DNA of 64,000 nt from Stutzerimonas chloritidismutans AW-1 (GCF_000495915.1 NZ_AOFQ01000046.1:52487-116486); one strand, 5' to 3'; positions 9,290 to 21,656 are shown, counted from the stretch's first letter. Numbers and translations: made by a program. Notes: a model not told the origin generated them from the sequence alone.

Positions 9290-10663
9290 CTAGACGGTAT
9301 GCAGATACCAGTTGTACTCAAGGTCCGAGATCGAGTGTTCGAACTCGGCCAGTTCGCTTTCCTTGCAGGCGACGAAGATGTCGATGTAGTCCGGGCTGAT
9401 GTAGCGCGCCATGATTTCGCTGTCGTCCAGCTCGCGCAGGGCGTCGCGCAGGTTGGTCGGCAGGCTCTGCTCGACCTGCTCGTAGGAGTTGCCCTCGATG
9501 GGGTCATCCGGCTCGATCTTGTTGGTCAGGCCGTGGTGCACCCCGGCGAGGATGCCGGCGAGCAGCAGGTAGGGGTTGGCGTCGGCACCGGCGACCCGAT
9601 GTTCCACACGCACGGCGTCGGGGCTGTCGGTCGGCACGCGCAGCGCCACGGTGCGGTTGTCCATGCCCCAGCACGGCGCATTGGGCACGTAGAACTGGGC
9701 GCCGAAACGGCGATAGGAATTCACGTTGGGGCACAGGAAGGCCATCGAGGCGGCCATGGTCTGCTGCAGGCCGCCGATGGCGTGACGCAGCGGCTCGCTG
9801 TCCAGCGGATTCTCGGTGGCGAATATATTGTTGCCATTCTTGTCGAGCAGCGAGATATGCACGTGCAGCCCGTTGCCGGCCTGTCCCGGATAGGGCTTGG
9901 CCATGAAGGTGGTGTCCATCTCGTGGTCGTAGGCGATGTTCTTGATCAGGCGCTTGAGCAGCACCGCGTAATCGCACGCCTTGATCGGATCGGCGACGTG
10001 ATGCAGGTTGACCTCGAACTGCGCCGGGGCGCTTTCCTTGACGATGGCGTCGGCCGGGATGCCCTGTTCCTTGGCGCCTTCGAGAATGTCCTGCAGGCAA
10101 TCGACGTACTCGTCGAGATCGTCGATCAGATAGACCTGGGTCGAGTGCGGGCGTTTGCCGGAGATCGGCGAGCGCGGTGGCTGCGGCCGGCCGTTGATGT
10201 TCTCCTGATCGATCAGATAGAACTCGAGCTCGAAGGCGGCGCAGATGGTCAGGCCCAGCTCGTCGAACTTGCTCACCACCTGGCGCAAGACCTCGCGCGG
10301 GTCGGCGAAGAAGGGGTCGCCGTCGCGCTCGTGCATGGTCATCAGCAGCTGCGCAGTGGGACGCTTCTGCCAGGGTTCCTTGCACAGCGTGTTGGGGATC
10401 GGGAAACAGGTGCGGTCGGAGTCGCCGATATCCATGCCAAGGCCGGTGCTTTCAACGGTGATTCCGTTGATGTCGAGGGCGAACAGCGAAGCGGGGAGGT
10501 TGATGCCCTTTTCGTAGACCTTGTGGAGGCTGGCGCGCTCGATGCGCTTGCCGCGCACGACTCCATTCATGTCGGTGATCAGCAGATCGACGTACTGAAC
10601 CTCCGGATGTTCCTTGAGAAATGCGTTAGCTTCGTTGAGCTGAACGGCACGCGGCGGGGCCAT
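9290..10663 (-). CDS. spuI: Glutamylpolyamine synthetase (glutamine synthetase-like)
   Basis: 457 aa type I glutamine-synthetase-fold ligase. In the Pseudomonas gamma-glutamylation route, such PauA/PuuA enzymes attach glutamate to putrescine or another polyamine using ATP. Visible landmarks: LLITDMNGVVRGKRI at the N-terminus, AAFELEFYLID (first metal-binding strand), GNGLHVHISLLDKNG, NVNSYRRFG, and the ATP/glutamate site RVEHRVAGADANPYLLLAG. It diverges from spuA across a 240-nt region, and aguR lies 74 nt downstream on the same strand. True glutamine synthetase (GlnA) is unlikely because of the polyamine context and the PauA-like N-terminus. Confidence 0.88.
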   Translation of the reverse strand: MAPPRAVQLNEANAFLKEHPEVQYVDLLITDMNGVVRGKRIERASLHKVYEKGINLPASLFALDINGITVESTGLGMDIGDSDRTCFPIPNTLCKEPWQKRPTAQLLMTMHERDGDPFFADPREVLRQVVSKFDELGLTICAAFELEFYLIDQENINGRPQPPRSPISGKRPHSTQVYLIDDLDEYVDCLQDILEGAKEQGIPADAIVKESAPAQFEVNLHHVADPIKACDYAVLLKRLIKNIAYDHEMDTTFMAKPYPGQAGNGLHVHISLLDKNGNNIFATENPLDSEPLRHAIGGLQQTMAASMAFLCPNVNSYRRFGAQFYVPNAPCWGMDNRTVALRVPTDSPDAVRVEHRVAGADANPYLLLAGILAGVHHGLTNKIEPDDPIEGNSYEQVEQSLPTNLRDALRELDDSEIMARYISPDYIDIFVACKESELAEFEHSISDLEYNWYLHTV

Positions 10664-10769
10664 GATGAATTACCTTAATTGTTAAAAATTTCAATCATCA
10701 GATGCTTGTCTGGGAGTCAATCGAAAAGCCTGTTCACTGTCAATAGTAGCCCGCCAGCGCCCCATGAGT

Positions 10770-10789
10770 GCCCACAATGGGCCTTTTTT
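10770..10789 (+). terminator. Terminator-like hairpin in the spuI/spuA divergent region
   Basis: Short stem GCCCA/TGGGC with a 3-nt CAA loop followed by C and six T residues, reading towards spuA. It is enclosed by a second pairing, GCCCCA (10759-10764) with TGGGGC (10789-10794), and CCCAT (10761-10765) could instead pair with ATGGG (10777-10781), so mutually exclusive folds exist. It could stop stray transcription out of the region or attenuate a long spuA leader. Stem is only 5 bp, so strength is doubtful. Confidence 0.4.
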
Positions 10790-10903
10790 GGGGCATCTCC
10801 GGTACGCTGAATCCATCGCGCGCCGGGCTAATACTCGGGCTATTGTCTATAAAAATGAACAAGACTACTCTCCGGTATGCCCCATTCGAACGACGAGTAT
10901 CCC

Positions 10904-11650
10904 ATGCCTCGCAAGCCCCTGATCGGCGTTTCGGCCTGTACCAAGCAGATCGGACATCACGGCTTCCACATCGCCGGTGACAAGTACCTGCGTGCCGCGG
11001 CGATTGCCGGCGTGCCGCTGGTGATTCCGGCGCTGGATGAGCTGATCGATCCGGCAACGCTGCTGGAAACCTTCGATGGCCTGCTGTTCACCGGCTCGCC
11101 GTCGAACGTCGAGCCACATCACTATGGCGGCCCGGCGAGCGAGACGGGCACCCATCATGATCCGCTGCGCGACCGTCTCACCCTGCCGCTGATTCGCGCG
11201 GCTGTCGAGGCGGGCATCCCGGTGTTCGGCATCTGCCGTGGGTTTCAGGAAATGAACGTAGCCTTTGGCGGCAGCCTGCACCAGAAGGTTCACGAAGCCG
11301 GCCCCTATCAGGACCACCGCGAACGTCCGGACGATCCATTGGAGGTGCAGTACGGACTCAGCCATCCGCTGCACGTGCAGCCGGGCGGGCTACTCGAGCG
11401 GCTGGGCCTGCCGGCGCAGATCCAGGTCAACTCGGTGCATGGCCAGGGCGTCGAGCGGCTTGGAGCCGGTCTGCGCATCGAGGCGCTGGCGCCGGACGGG
11501 CTGATCGAGGCGTTCTCCGTCGAGCAGGCGCGCAGCTTCGCCCTCGGCGTGCAGTGGCACCCAGAGTGGAAGGTTCACGAGCATCCGCATTATCTGACGC
11601 TGTTCCGCGGCTTCGCCGAAGCCTGCGAGGCGCGCGCCCGACAACGCTGA
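10904..11650 (+). CDS. spuA: Gamma-glutamyl-GABA hydrolase (class I glutamine amidotransferase-like)
   Basis: 248 aa from the ATG at 10904 (MPRKPLIGVSACTKQIG); an ATG 9 codons upstream is in frame but would add residues outside the usual fold. Peptidase C26/PuuD-like: nucleophile C111 in FGICRGFQEMN, catalytic His219 and Glu221 in GVQWHPEWK. It hydrolyses gamma-glutamyl-GABA to GABA and glutamate, closing the gamma-glutamylated putrescine pathway. First gene of the plus-strand spu run; spuB starts 42 nt later. A likely -10 (TATAAA, about 10850) precedes it. Confidence 0.9.
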   Translation: MPRKPLIGVSACTKQIGHHGFHIAGDKYLRAAAIAGVPLVIPALDELIDPATLLETFDGLLFTGSPSNVEPHHYGGPASETGTHHDPLRDRLTLPLIRAAVEAGIPVFGICRGFQEMNVAFGGSLHQKVHEAGPYQDHRERPDDPLEVQYGLSHPLHVQPGGLLERLGLPAQIQVNSVHGQGVERLGAGLRIEALAPDGLIEAFSVEQARSFALGVQWHPEWKVHEHPHYLTLFRGFAEACEARARQR

Positions 11651-11692
11651 CGGCCGACCCAGGCGGCCCTCCCCAGCAACCCCGAGGTCAAC

Positions 11693-13051
11693 ATGAGTAT
11701 CCAACTCGACCAGCTCACCGGCTGGCTGAAAGAACACAAGATCACCGAAGTGGAATGCCTGATCAGCGACCTGACCGGGATCGCCCGCGGCAAGATTTCA
11801 CCGACCAACAAGTTTCTCGACGAAAAGGGCATGCGCCTGCCGGAAAGCGTGCTGCTGCAGACCGTGACCGGCGATTACGTCGAGGACGACATCTACTACG
11901 AACTGCTCGACCCGGCCGATATCGACATGTTCTGCCGACCCGACCCGAACGCGGTGTTCCTCGTGCCCTGGGCCATCGAGCCCACCGCTCAGGTGATCCA
12001 CGACACCTACGACAAGATGGGCAACCCCATCGAGTTGTCGCCGCGCAACATCTTGAAGCGCGTGCTGAAAATGTACGCCGACCGCGGTTGGCAGCCCATC
12101 GTCGCGCCGGAGATGGAGTTCTACCTGACCAAGCGCTGCGAAGCCCCGGCCCTGCCGTTCCAGCCGCCGATCGGCCGCTCAGGCCGCCAGGAAACCGGCC
12201 GCCAGTCGTTCTCCATCGACGCCGCCAACGAGTTCGACCCGCTGTTCGAGGACATGTACGACTGGTGCGAAGCGCAGGGCCTGGATCTGGATACGCTGAT
12301 CCACGAGGAAGGCACCGCGCAGATGGAGATCAACTTCCGTCACGGCGAAGCACTGCACCTGGCCGACCAGATCCTGGTGTTCAAGCGCACCATGCGCGAG
12401 GCGGCGCTCAAGCACAACGTTGCCGCCACCTTCATGGCCAAGCCGATGACCGGCGAGCCAGGCAGCGCGATGCACCTGCACCAGAGCGTCATCGACCTCA
12501 AGACCGGGCGCAACATTTTCTCCAGTGAAGACGGCTCCATGAGCCAGCTGTTCCTGCACCACGTCGGCGGCCTGCAGAAGTACATCCCCGAGCTGCTGCC
12601 GATGTTCGCGCCGAACGTCAATTCGTTCCGCCGCTTCCTGCCCGACACCTCGGCGCCGGTGAACGTCGAGTGGGGTGAGGAGAACCGCACCGTGGGCCTG
12701 CGCGTGCCGGACTCCGACCCGCAGAACCGCCGCGTCGAGAACCGCCTCGCGGGCGCCGACGCCAACCCTTACCTGGCCATCGCCGCGAGCCTGCTGTGCG
12801 GCTACATCGGCATGGTCGAGCAGCTACCACCGAGCCAGCCGGTCAAGGGCCGTGGCTATGAACGGCGCAACCTGCGCCTGCCGCTGACCCTGGAAGCAGC
12901 GCTGGAGCGGATGGAAACCTGTCGTGAGCTGGAGAAATACCTGAGCCCGAAATTCATCACCGGCTACGTCGCGGTCAAGCGCACCGAGCAGGAGAACTAC
13001 CACCGGGTGATCAGCTCATGGGAGCGGGAATTCCTGATGCTGTCGGTGTAG
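11693..13051 (+). CDS. spuB: Glutamylpolyamine synthetase, second paralogue
   Basis: 452 aa glutamine-synthetase-like ligase, paralogous to SpuI across the divergent region. Landmarks: CLISDLTGIARGKISPTNKF, VAPEMEFYLTKR, GSAMHLHQSVIDL, FAPNVNSFRRFLP, RRVENRLAGADANPYLAIA. Start set by GAGG 7 nt before the ATG. Presumed to gamma-glutamylate a polyamine; having two such enzymes in one locus suggests different polyamine preferences, as reported for the PauA set of P. aeruginosa. Same strand and close spacing to spuA and spuC. Confidence 0.9.
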   Translation: MSIQLDQLTGWLKEHKITEVECLISDLTGIARGKISPTNKFLDEKGMRLPESVLLQTVTGDYVEDDIYYELLDPADIDMFCRPDPNAVFLVPWAIEPTAQVIHDTYDKMGNPIELSPRNILKRVLKMYADRGWQPIVAPEMEFYLTKRCEAPALPFQPPIGRSGRQETGRQSFSIDAANEFDPLFEDMYDWCEAQGLDLDTLIHEEGTAQMEINFRHGEALHLADQILVFKRTMREAALKHNVAATFMAKPMTGEPGSAMHLHQSVIDLKTGRNIFSSEDGSMSQLFLHHVGGLQKYIPELLPMFAPNVNSFRRFLPDTSAPVNVEWGEENRTVGLRVPDSDPQNRRVENRLAGADANPYLAIAASLLCGYIGMVEQLPPSQPVKGRGYERRNLRLPLTLEAALERMETCRELEKYLSPKFITGYVAVKRTEQENYHRVISSWEREFLMLSV

Positions 13052-13075
13052 GGCCGCTTCCGCCGGAGCCGGTCC

Positions 13076-13104
13076 TAGGGTGGGTGACGCGTTTCTCATC
13101 CACC
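13076..13104. repeat. Hairpin-forming intergenic repeat, copy 1
   Basis: 29-nt imperfect palindrome between spuB and spuC. Stem GGTGGGTGA/TCATCCACC (9 bp with one G.T) and an 8-nt loop beginning CGCG. It matches a second copy at 20282-20310 at 22 of 29 positions. Confidence 0.55.
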
Positions 13105-13136
13105 AAACATGCACGAACTTTATCGAGAGGTGACTG

Positions 13137-14495
13137 ATGAGCGATTCGCAAACCCTGCACTGGCAAGCGCTGAGCCGCGACCATCATCTGCCGCCGTTTA
13201 CCGATTACAAGGCGCTGAATGCTAAAGGCACGCGCATCATCACCAAGGCGTCCGGCGTCTATCTGTGGGACAGCGAAGGGCACAAGATCCTCGACGCCAT
13301 GGCCGGGCTCTGGTGCGTCAACCTGGGCTATGGCCGTGAAGAACTGGTCGAGGCTGCGACCAGGCAGATGCGCGAACTGCCGTACTACAACCTGTTCTTC
13401 CAGACCGCCCATCCGCCGGCCGTGGCCCTGGCCAAGGCGATCGCCGACATCGCGCCGGCCGGGATGAACCATGTGTTCTTCACCGGCTCGGGCTCTGAAG
13501 CCAACGACACCGTGCTGCGCATGGTGCGCCATTACTGGGCGATCAAGGGCCAGCCGGCGAAGAAGGTGGTCATCGGCCGCTGGAACGGCTATCACGGCTC
13601 GACAATCGCGGGCGCCAGCCTCGGTGGCATGAAGGCCATGCACGAGCAGAGTGACGGCCCGATCCCGGGCATCGAGCATATCGACCAGCCTTACTGGTTC
13701 GGCGAGGGCGGCGACATGAGCCCGGAAGAGTTCGGCGTACGCATCGCCGACCAGCTGGAGCAGAAGATTCTCGAGGTTGGCGAGGACAAGGTCGCCGCCT
13801 TCATCGCCGAACCGATCCAGGGCGCCGGTGGCGTGATCATCCCGCCCGAGAGCTACTGGCCGCGGGTCAAGGAAATCCTCGCGCGCTACGACATCCTCTT
13901 CATCGCCGACGAGGTCATCTGCGGCTTCGGCCGCACCGGTGAGTGGTTCGGTAGCGACTACTACGGCCTCGAGCCGGACCTGATGCCGATCGCCAAGGGC
14001 CTGACCTCTGGCTACATCCCCATGGGCGGCGTGGTGGTGCGCGACGAAGTGGTGCACACGCTCAACGAAGGCGGCGAGTTCTACCACGGCTTCACCTATT
14101 CGGGGCACCCGGTGGCCGCCGCGGTGGCGCTGGAGAACATCCGCATCCTGCGCGAGGAGAAGATCGTCGAGCGGGTGAAGACGAAGACGGCACCCTATTT
14201 GCAATCCCGTTGGCAGGAACTGCTCGAGCATCCGCTGGTAGGCGAGGCGCGTGGCGTCGGCCTGCTCGGCGCGCTCGAGTTGGTGAAGAACAAGAAGACC
14301 CGCGAACGCTTTGCCGATCCCGGTGTGGGCATGCTCTGTCGCGAGCACTGCTTCCGCAACGGCCTGGTGATGCGTGCGGTTGGCGACACCATGATCATTT
14401 CGCCGCCGCTGGTGATCAGCGAAGAGCAGATCGACGAGCTGGTTGGCAAGGTGCGGTTGTGCCTCGACGCCACGGCCAAGGATGCGCTGGGTTGA
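13137..14495 (+). CDS. spuC: Putrescine/polyamine:pyruvate aminotransferase
   Basis: 452 aa class III PLP aminotransferase. Transfers the amino group of putrescine (and related polyamines) to pyruvate, giving 4-aminobutanal, the start of the transamination branch to GABA. PLP features: GSGSEAND (117-124), D258 in [14 protein letters not shown] binding the pyridine nitrogen, and K287 in [11 protein letters not shown] forming the Schiff base. GAGGTG lies 4 nt before the start. It sits between the ligase and transporter genes of the spu run. Confidence 0.93.
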   Translation: MSDSQTLHWQALSRDHHLPPFTDYKALNAKGTRIITKASGVYLWDSEGHKILDAMAGLWCVNLGYGREELVEAATRQMRELPYYNLFFQTAHPPAVALAKAIADIAPAGMNHVFFTGSGSEANDTVLRMVRHYWAIKGQPAKKVVIGRWNGYHGSTIAGASLGGMKAMHEQSDGPIPGIEHIDQPYWFGEGGDMSPEEFGVRIADQLEQKILEVGEDKVAAFIAEPIQGAGGVIIPPESYWPRVKEILARYDILFIADEVICGFGRTGEWFGSDYYGLEPDLMPIAKGLTSGYIPMGGVVVRDEVVHTLNEGGEFYHGFTYSGHPVAAAVALENIRILREEKIVERVKTKTAPYLQSRWQELLEHPLVGEARGVGLLGALELVKNKKTRERFADPGVGMLCREHCFRNGLVMRAVGDTMIISPPLVISEEQIDELVGKVRLCLDATAKDALG

Positions 14496-14563
14496 GCCGT
14501 GCGGCGGCCCGCGCCAGCTGAGCTAAGGTTGTCGTTTGCACCGCTGTGCGTTCGGCTTGTTGA

Positions 14564-15811
<1,248 letters not shown>

Positions 15812-15926
15812 TACGACCGATCCGTTGCCGGGCCGCATGGAGCATGCGTACCGGCACTGGAGCCCGGTTGAGCGCAGCTCGTCGCGTAGCCACGTTCCCT
15901 GTCTTTTGTGATGCACCGACATTTGC

Positions 15927-17104
<1,178 letters not shown>

Positions 17105-17255
17105 ACTCCATGGCCTGTTCCCGTTTCGTCTGCGGCATTGCCGGTGACGAATCGGAACCGGCCGATCGGGAGCATGTCAGGCGACGCGCTCTCTGCAACG
17201 ACCATTAGATCCCCGGCGCAGGCCGGCCAACCTTTTTCATTTCGGGAGTTCGCGC

Positions 17256-18407
17256 ATGGCCGTTGCCTCCAGCGCCTACAAGAAAGCCCTCAGTGGCGAA
17301 AGCAAGAACAAGCAGGTGCTGCTGAAGATCGACCGCGTCACCAAGAAGTTCGACGAAACGGTGGCGGTCGATGATGTCTCGCTGAGCATCCATCAGGGCG
17401 AAATCTTCGCCCTGCTCGGTGGCTCGGGTTCGGGCAAGTCGACCTTGCTGCGCATGCTCGCCGGCTTCGAGCGGCCCACCGAGGGGCGCATCTTCCTCGA
17501 TGGCCAGGACATCACCGATATGCCGCCCTACGAGCGGCCGATCAACATGATGTTCCAGTCCTACGCGCTGTTCCCGCACATGACGGTGGAGCAGAACATC
17601 GCCTTCGGCCTGAAGCAGGATGGCCTGCCGAAACAGGAAGTCGAGGCGCGGGTGAAGGAGATGCTCGGCCTGGTGCAGATGACCCAGTACGCCAAACGCA
17701 AGCCGCATCAGCTGTCGGGCGGGCAGCGCCAGCGTGTCGCCCTGGCGCGTTCGCTGGCCAAGCGGCCGAAGCTGCTGCTGCTCGATGAGCCTATGGGCGC
17801 GCTGGACAAGAAGCTGCGCTCGCAGATGCAGCTCGAGCTGGTGCAGATCATCGAGCGCGTCGGCGTGACCTGCGTGATGGTCACCCATGACCAGGAAGAG
17901 GCCATGACCATGGCCGAACGCATCGCCATCATGCATCTGGGCTGGATCGCCCAGGTCGGCAGCCCGATGGATATCTACGAGACCCCGGCAAGCCGCCTGG
18001 TCTGCGAATTCATCGGCAACGTCAACCTGTTCGACGGCGAGCTGATCGAGGACATGGGCGACCACGCCGTCATCGCCAGCCCAGGCCTTGAGAACCCGAT
18101 CTACGTCGGCCACGGCATCAGTACCCGCGCGCAGGACAAACAGATCACCTACGCGATCCGCCCGGAAAAGCTGCTGATCGGCACCGAACTTCCGGAACTG
18201 GAGCGCCCCGGCTACAACTGGGCCAAAGGCGTCGTGCACGACATCGCCTATCTTGGCGGCCACTCGGTGTATTACATCAAGCTGCCGTCCGGCGGTGTGC
18301 TGCAGGCCTTCATGGCCAACGCCGAACGTCACGTGAAGCTGCCGACCTGGGAGGAAGAGGTGTACGTGTACTGGTGGGATGACAGCGGCGTGGTGTTGCA
18401 GGCATGA
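17256..18407 (+). CDS. spuF: Polyamine ABC transporter, ATPase (PotG-like)
   Basis: 383 aa cytoplasmic ATPase energising polyamine import. Walker A GGSGSGKST, Q-loop MMFQSYALFPHM, signature LSGGQRQR, Walker B LLLLDEPMGALD, H-loop MVTHDQEEAM, and a C-terminal TOBE-like regulatory domain (YAIRPEKLLIG onward). GGGAG precedes the start. Its stop overlaps the spuG start by 4 nt (ATGA), indicating translational coupling. Confidence 0.94.
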   Translation: MAVASSAYKKALSGESKNKQVLLKIDRVTKKFDETVAVDDVSLSIHQGEIFALLGGSGSGKSTLLRMLAGFERPTEGRIFLDGQDITDMPPYERPINMMFQSYALFPHMTVEQNIAFGLKQDGLPKQEVEARVKEMLGLVQMTQYAKRKPHQLSGGQRQRVALARSLAKRPKLLLLDEPMGALDKKLRSQMQLELVQIIERVGVTCVMVTHDQEEAMTMAERIAIMHLGWIAQVGSPMDIYETPASRLVCEFIGNVNLFDGELIEDMGDHAVIASPGLENPIYVGHGISTRAQDKQITYAIRPEKLLIGTELPELERPGYNWAKGVVHDIAYLGGHSVYYIKLPSGGVLQAFMANAERHVKLPTWEEEVYVYWWDDSGVVLQA

Positions 18408-19300
18408 AGCGCTCGCCCCTGAATACCGGGCGCCGACTGGTCATCAGCGTGCCCTTCCTGTGGCTGATGCTGTTCTTTCTGCTGCCCTTCGCCATCGTCC
18501 TGAAGATCAGCTTTGCCGAAGCGGATGTGGCCATTCCGCCGTACACCGACATCTTCGCCTACGCCGACCAGCAGCTGCAGGTGCTGATCAACCTGGGCAA
18601 CTACATCTTCCTCAGCGAAGACGAGCTGTATCTGGCGGCCTATCTGGGCTCGCTGCGGATCGCCTTCTTCAGCACGCTGCTCTGCCTGCTGATCGGCTAT
18701 CCGATGGCCTACGCCATTGCCCGTGCGCGCAAGGATCTGCAGACGGTTCTGCTGCTGCTGATCATGATGCCGACCTGGACCGCCATCCTGATTCGCGTCT
18801 ACGCCTGGATGGGCATCCTCAGCAGCAACGGCATCCTCAACGGACTGTTGCAGGGCCTCGGCCTGATCGACGCGCCGTTGCAGATACTCAATACCGACGC
18901 TGCGGTATACATCGGCGTGGTCTATTCCTACCTGCCGTTCATGATCCTGCCGCTCTACGCCAACCTGGTGAAGCACGACCCCAGCCTGCTCGAGGCTGCG
19001 TCCGACCTCGGCGCGCGCAACCTCTCCAGCTTCTGGAAGATCACCGTGCCGCTGTCGAAGAACGGCATCATCGCCGGCTGCATGCTGGTGTTCATTCCGG
19101 TGGTGGGTGAATTCGTCATCCCCGAGCTGCTCGGCGGTCCGGAGACGCTGATGATCGGCAAGGTGCTCTGGCAGGAATTCTTCAACAACCGTGACTGGCC
19201 GGTGGCCTCGGCGCTGGCGGTGGTGATGCTGGCGATCCTGCTGGTGCCGATCATTCTGTTCAATCGGAACCAAGCCAAGGAACTGGAGGGCAAGCTATGA
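18404..19300 (+). CDS. spuG: Polyamine ABC transporter, permease 1 (PotH-like)
   Basis: 298 aa inner-membrane permease with about six helices, opening with a hydrophobic segment LVISVPFLWLMLFFLLPFA. The EAA loop that contacts the ATPase is visible as EAASDLGARNLSSFWKITVP. Overlaps spuF and spuH by 4 nt each. Forms the channel heterodimer with SpuH. Confidence 0.93.
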   Translation: MKRSPLNTGRRLVISVPFLWLMLFFLLPFAIVLKISFAEADVAIPPYTDIFAYADQQLQVLINLGNYIFLSEDELYLAAYLGSLRIAFFSTLLCLLIGYPMAYAIARARKDLQTVLLLLIMMPTWTAILIRVYAWMGILSSNGILNGLLQGLGLIDAPLQILNTDAAVYIGVVYSYLPFMILPLYANLVKHDPSLLEAASDLGARNLSSFWKITVPLSKNGIIAGCMLVFIPVVGEFVIPELLGGPETLMIGKVLWQEFFNNRDWPVASALAVVMLAILLVPIILFNRNQAKELEGKL

Positions 19301-20199
19301 AGCGCTGGAGCTTTTCCAACCTGATCCTGGTGCTCGGGCTGCTGTTCATCTACCTGCCGATGGTCATCCTGGTCATCTACTCGTTCAATGCCTCGCGGCT
19401 GGTTACGGTGTGGGGTGGCTGGTCGCTGAAATGGTACGCCGGCCTGCTCGACAACTCCCAGTTGATGGGCGCGGTAATGCGCTCGCTGGAAGTCGCGGCC
19501 TATACCGCGATTGCCGCGGTGGCTCTGGGCACGATGGCGGCTTTCGTCCTCACCCGTATCCCGGTGTTCCGCGGCCGTACGCTGTTCGGTGGCCTGGTCA
19601 CCGCACCGCTGGTGATGCCGGAAGTGATCACCGGTCTCTCCCTGCTGCTGCTGTTCGTCGCCATGGCGCAACTGATCGGCTGGCCGGCGCAACGCGGGCT
19701 GGTGACCATCTGGATCGCCCACACCACGTTCTGCTCGGCCTACGTCGCGGTAGTGGTGATGGCGCGCCTGCGCGAGCTGGACCTGTCCATCGAGGAAGCG
19801 GCGATGGACCTCGGAGCGCGGCCGTGGAAGGTGTTCTTCCTGATCACCATGCCGATGATCGCGCCCTCGCTGGCGGCCGGCGGCATGCTCTCCTTTGCTC
19901 TTTCGCTGGACGATCTGGTGCTCGCCAGCTTCGTCTCCGGTCCTGGTTCGACCACGCTGCCGATGGAGATCTTTTCCGCCGTGCGCCTGGGCGTGAAACC
20001 GGAGATCAACGCGGTGGCGAGTCTGATCCTGCTCAGCGTGTCGCTGGCGACCTTTCTCGCCTGGTACCTCAGCCGCCGGGCCGAGAAGCGCCGTATTCGC
20101 GCGATGCAGCAGGCGATGGATGAAACCGCTGGCAATCCCACCTGGCGTCAGGTGATCGACAGCCGCAAGGTGCTGGTGCCGCCCTCGGCGCATACCTGA
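19297..20199 (+). CDS. spuH: Polyamine ABC transporter, permease 2 (PotI-like)
   Basis: 300 aa inner-membrane permease, six predicted helices, EAA loop EEAAMDLGARPWKVFFLITM. Partner of SpuG. Last gene of the spu run: a strong terminator begins 18 nt after its stop. Confidence 0.93.
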   Translation: MKRWSFSNLILVLGLLFIYLPMVILVIYSFNASRLVTVWGGWSLKWYAGLLDNSQLMGAVMRSLEVAAYTAIAAVALGTMAAFVLTRIPVFRGRTLFGGLVTAPLVMPEVITGLSLLLLFVAMAQLIGWPAQRGLVTIWIAHTTFCSAYVAVVVMARLRELDLSIEEAAMDLGARPWKVFFLITMPMIAPSLAAGGMLSFALSLDDLVLASFVSGPGSTTLPMEIFSAVRLGVKPEINAVASLILLSVSLATFLAWYLSRRAEKRRIRAMQQAMDETAGNPTWRQVIDSRKVLVPPSAHT

Positions 20200-20216
20200 T
20201 GATGGTTTGAGCAGCA

Positions 20217-20252
20217 AAACGAAAAGGGCGCATCGATGCGCCCTTTTCGTTT
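20217..20252 (+). terminator. Intrinsic terminator after spuH
   Basis: A perfect 36-nt palindrome (two 18-nt arms centred between 20234 and 20235). The GC core GGGCGCATC/GATGCGCCC is flanked by A and T runs, so it can act in both directions, ending the plus-strand spu operon. Confidence 0.9.
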
Positions 20253-20281
20253 CAGATGGAGTGTCCCCTGCCGCAGAGCGG

Positions 20282-20310
20282 TAGGGTGAATAACGCGAAG
20301 CTTATCCACC
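20282..20310. repeat. Hairpin-forming intergenic repeat, copy 2
   Basis: 29-nt relative of the repeat at 13076-13104, located just after the spuH terminator. Stem GGTGAATAA/TTATCCACC with one mismatch, loop CGCGAAGC. At two stem positions, bases differ from copy 1 while pairing is kept. Confidence 0.55.
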
Positions 20311-20399
20311 GCCGCGCCTTCTCCGTCCCCGAGCCCGCATTCACGGCTCGGTTGTCTGTTCGCCTGCAGCGAATACCGCGTCCAGTTGCCGATCACCGC

Positions 20400-21656
20400 T
20401 CAGGTCCGGCAGCCCGAACCCGTGCTGTGTTCATCCATCGGTTCTTCACATCCCGTACCACCGTCCGGGCGCGGGCGCAGCCAGATCGGTGCCAGGTAGC
20501 GCAATGCCAGGCCAAAGACTGTCAGCCAACCGAGCCCGGCGAGCATGTTCAGTAGCGGCACGGGAGCGCCCGGCAGCCCCGCACTGGCACGCAGCAGCGC
20601 GGCGAGCACCAGCAGGCAGGTCGCTATCGGCACCCAGCGCCGCTGATCCAGTGCATAGCCACTGTGGGTACGCCCGGCGATGCACAGCACCGCGAGAATC
20701 GATACGCCCATGGCCCCGAGTGTCAGCAGATGGCGGCCTGCGCTGCTGGCAAAGCCGTCGGCTAGCAGCGAGACACCCAGTGCGCCATAGCCCAGCGCCA
20801 TCAGCCAGTAGACGCTGTAGAGCATCAGCGACCAGCGCTCCAGCAGCGCTCGGCCGATGTGCCAGTCGTTGAGCAGATTGAACATGGCGGCGGCTGTGGC
20901 CAGGGCCAGCCAGCCGTTCAGCGGGGCCGGCAGTGCCAGCCATTCGGCGAGAGTGAACAGGCTGATGCAGAAGATCGCCAGGTTGCGTCGTGGCGGACGC
21001 GCGCGGTAGTCGTCGTCCACGTCGTGCCCGGCCTCCCGGCGTGCCTGGATGGCGTCGTTGAGAATGCGCATGGAGATTCGGCTCATGGCCACCACGATCA
21101 GCACCATCATCACGCCGATGCCAGCGTACAGCCAGCGCATCGGGTATCGGCCGCCGACGGCATCGACATGAAAGCCCACGGTCACCAGCGCCAGCGTGCC
21201 GAGCCCGCCGAAGAAGCCGTACTGCCGGCGCAGCGGGTCGCCCAGCAGGCGCGGTGCGAGCAGCACAAGCAGGGCGATGGCGAAGGCACTGTTGAACAGC
21301 GCCGCCGGCCACGGCCCGATGACGCCGGAAAGCCAGAAGCTCAGCCGAGCCGCTAGCCACAGCACTAGAAAACCGAAACCTACCTGCCGACCGAATGCCG
21401 CGGTGGAGGTAAATTCCGGCACCGCGGTGAGGACGAAGCCGGCGACTGCCGCAAGGCCGAAGCCGAGCAGCATTTCGTGGGCATGCCAGACCAGCGGGCC
21501 GCCCGGTACGCCTGGCAGCGGTATCCCGAACCCGAGAAAGCCCAGCCAGAGTGCAACACCAGTCACCGCCAGCAGCACGGTGGCGAGAAACAGCGGACGG
21601 AAGCTGCACAGCAGCAGCGGCCAGTTGGCGAGTCGCGGCGATAAGGTTTTCAGCAT
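20400..21656 (-). CDS. nnrS: NnrS family haem-copper membrane protein
   Basis: 418 aa, from the ATG at 21656 (MLKTLSPRLANWPLLLCSF); upstream codons belong to a shadow of the ATPase gene. Polytopic protein with about 12 hydrophobic segments and the NnrS hallmarks near the N-terminus: FRPLFLATVLLA and a conserved His pair region VWHAHEMLLGFGLAAVAGF. NnrS proteins bind haem and copper, are controlled by FNR/NNR-type regulators, and protect against nitric oxide. It overlaps the upstream ATPase by 7 nt and ends the TonB-ABC operon, whose promoter has an FNR/ANR box. Confidence 0.88.
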   Translation of the reverse strand: MLKTLSPRLANWPLLLCSFRPLFLATVLLAVTGVALWLGFLGFGIPLPGVPGGPLVWHAHEMLLGFGLAAVAGFVLTAVPEFTSTAAFGRQVGFGFLVLWLAARLSFWLSGVIGPWPAALFNSAFAIALLVLLAPRLLGDPLRRQYGFFGGLGTLALVTVGFHVDAVGGRYPMRWLYAGIGVMMVLIVVAMSRISMRILNDAIQARREAGHDVDDDYRARPPRRNLAIFCISLFTLAEWLALPAPLNGWLALATAAAMFNLLNDWHIGRALLERWSLMLYSVYWLMALGYGALGVSLLADGFASSAGRHLLTLGAMGVSILAVLCIAGRTHSGYALDQRRWVPIATCLLVLAALLRASAGLPGAPVPLLNMLAGLGWLTVFGLALRYLAPIWLRPRPDGGTGCEEPMDEHSTGSGCRT

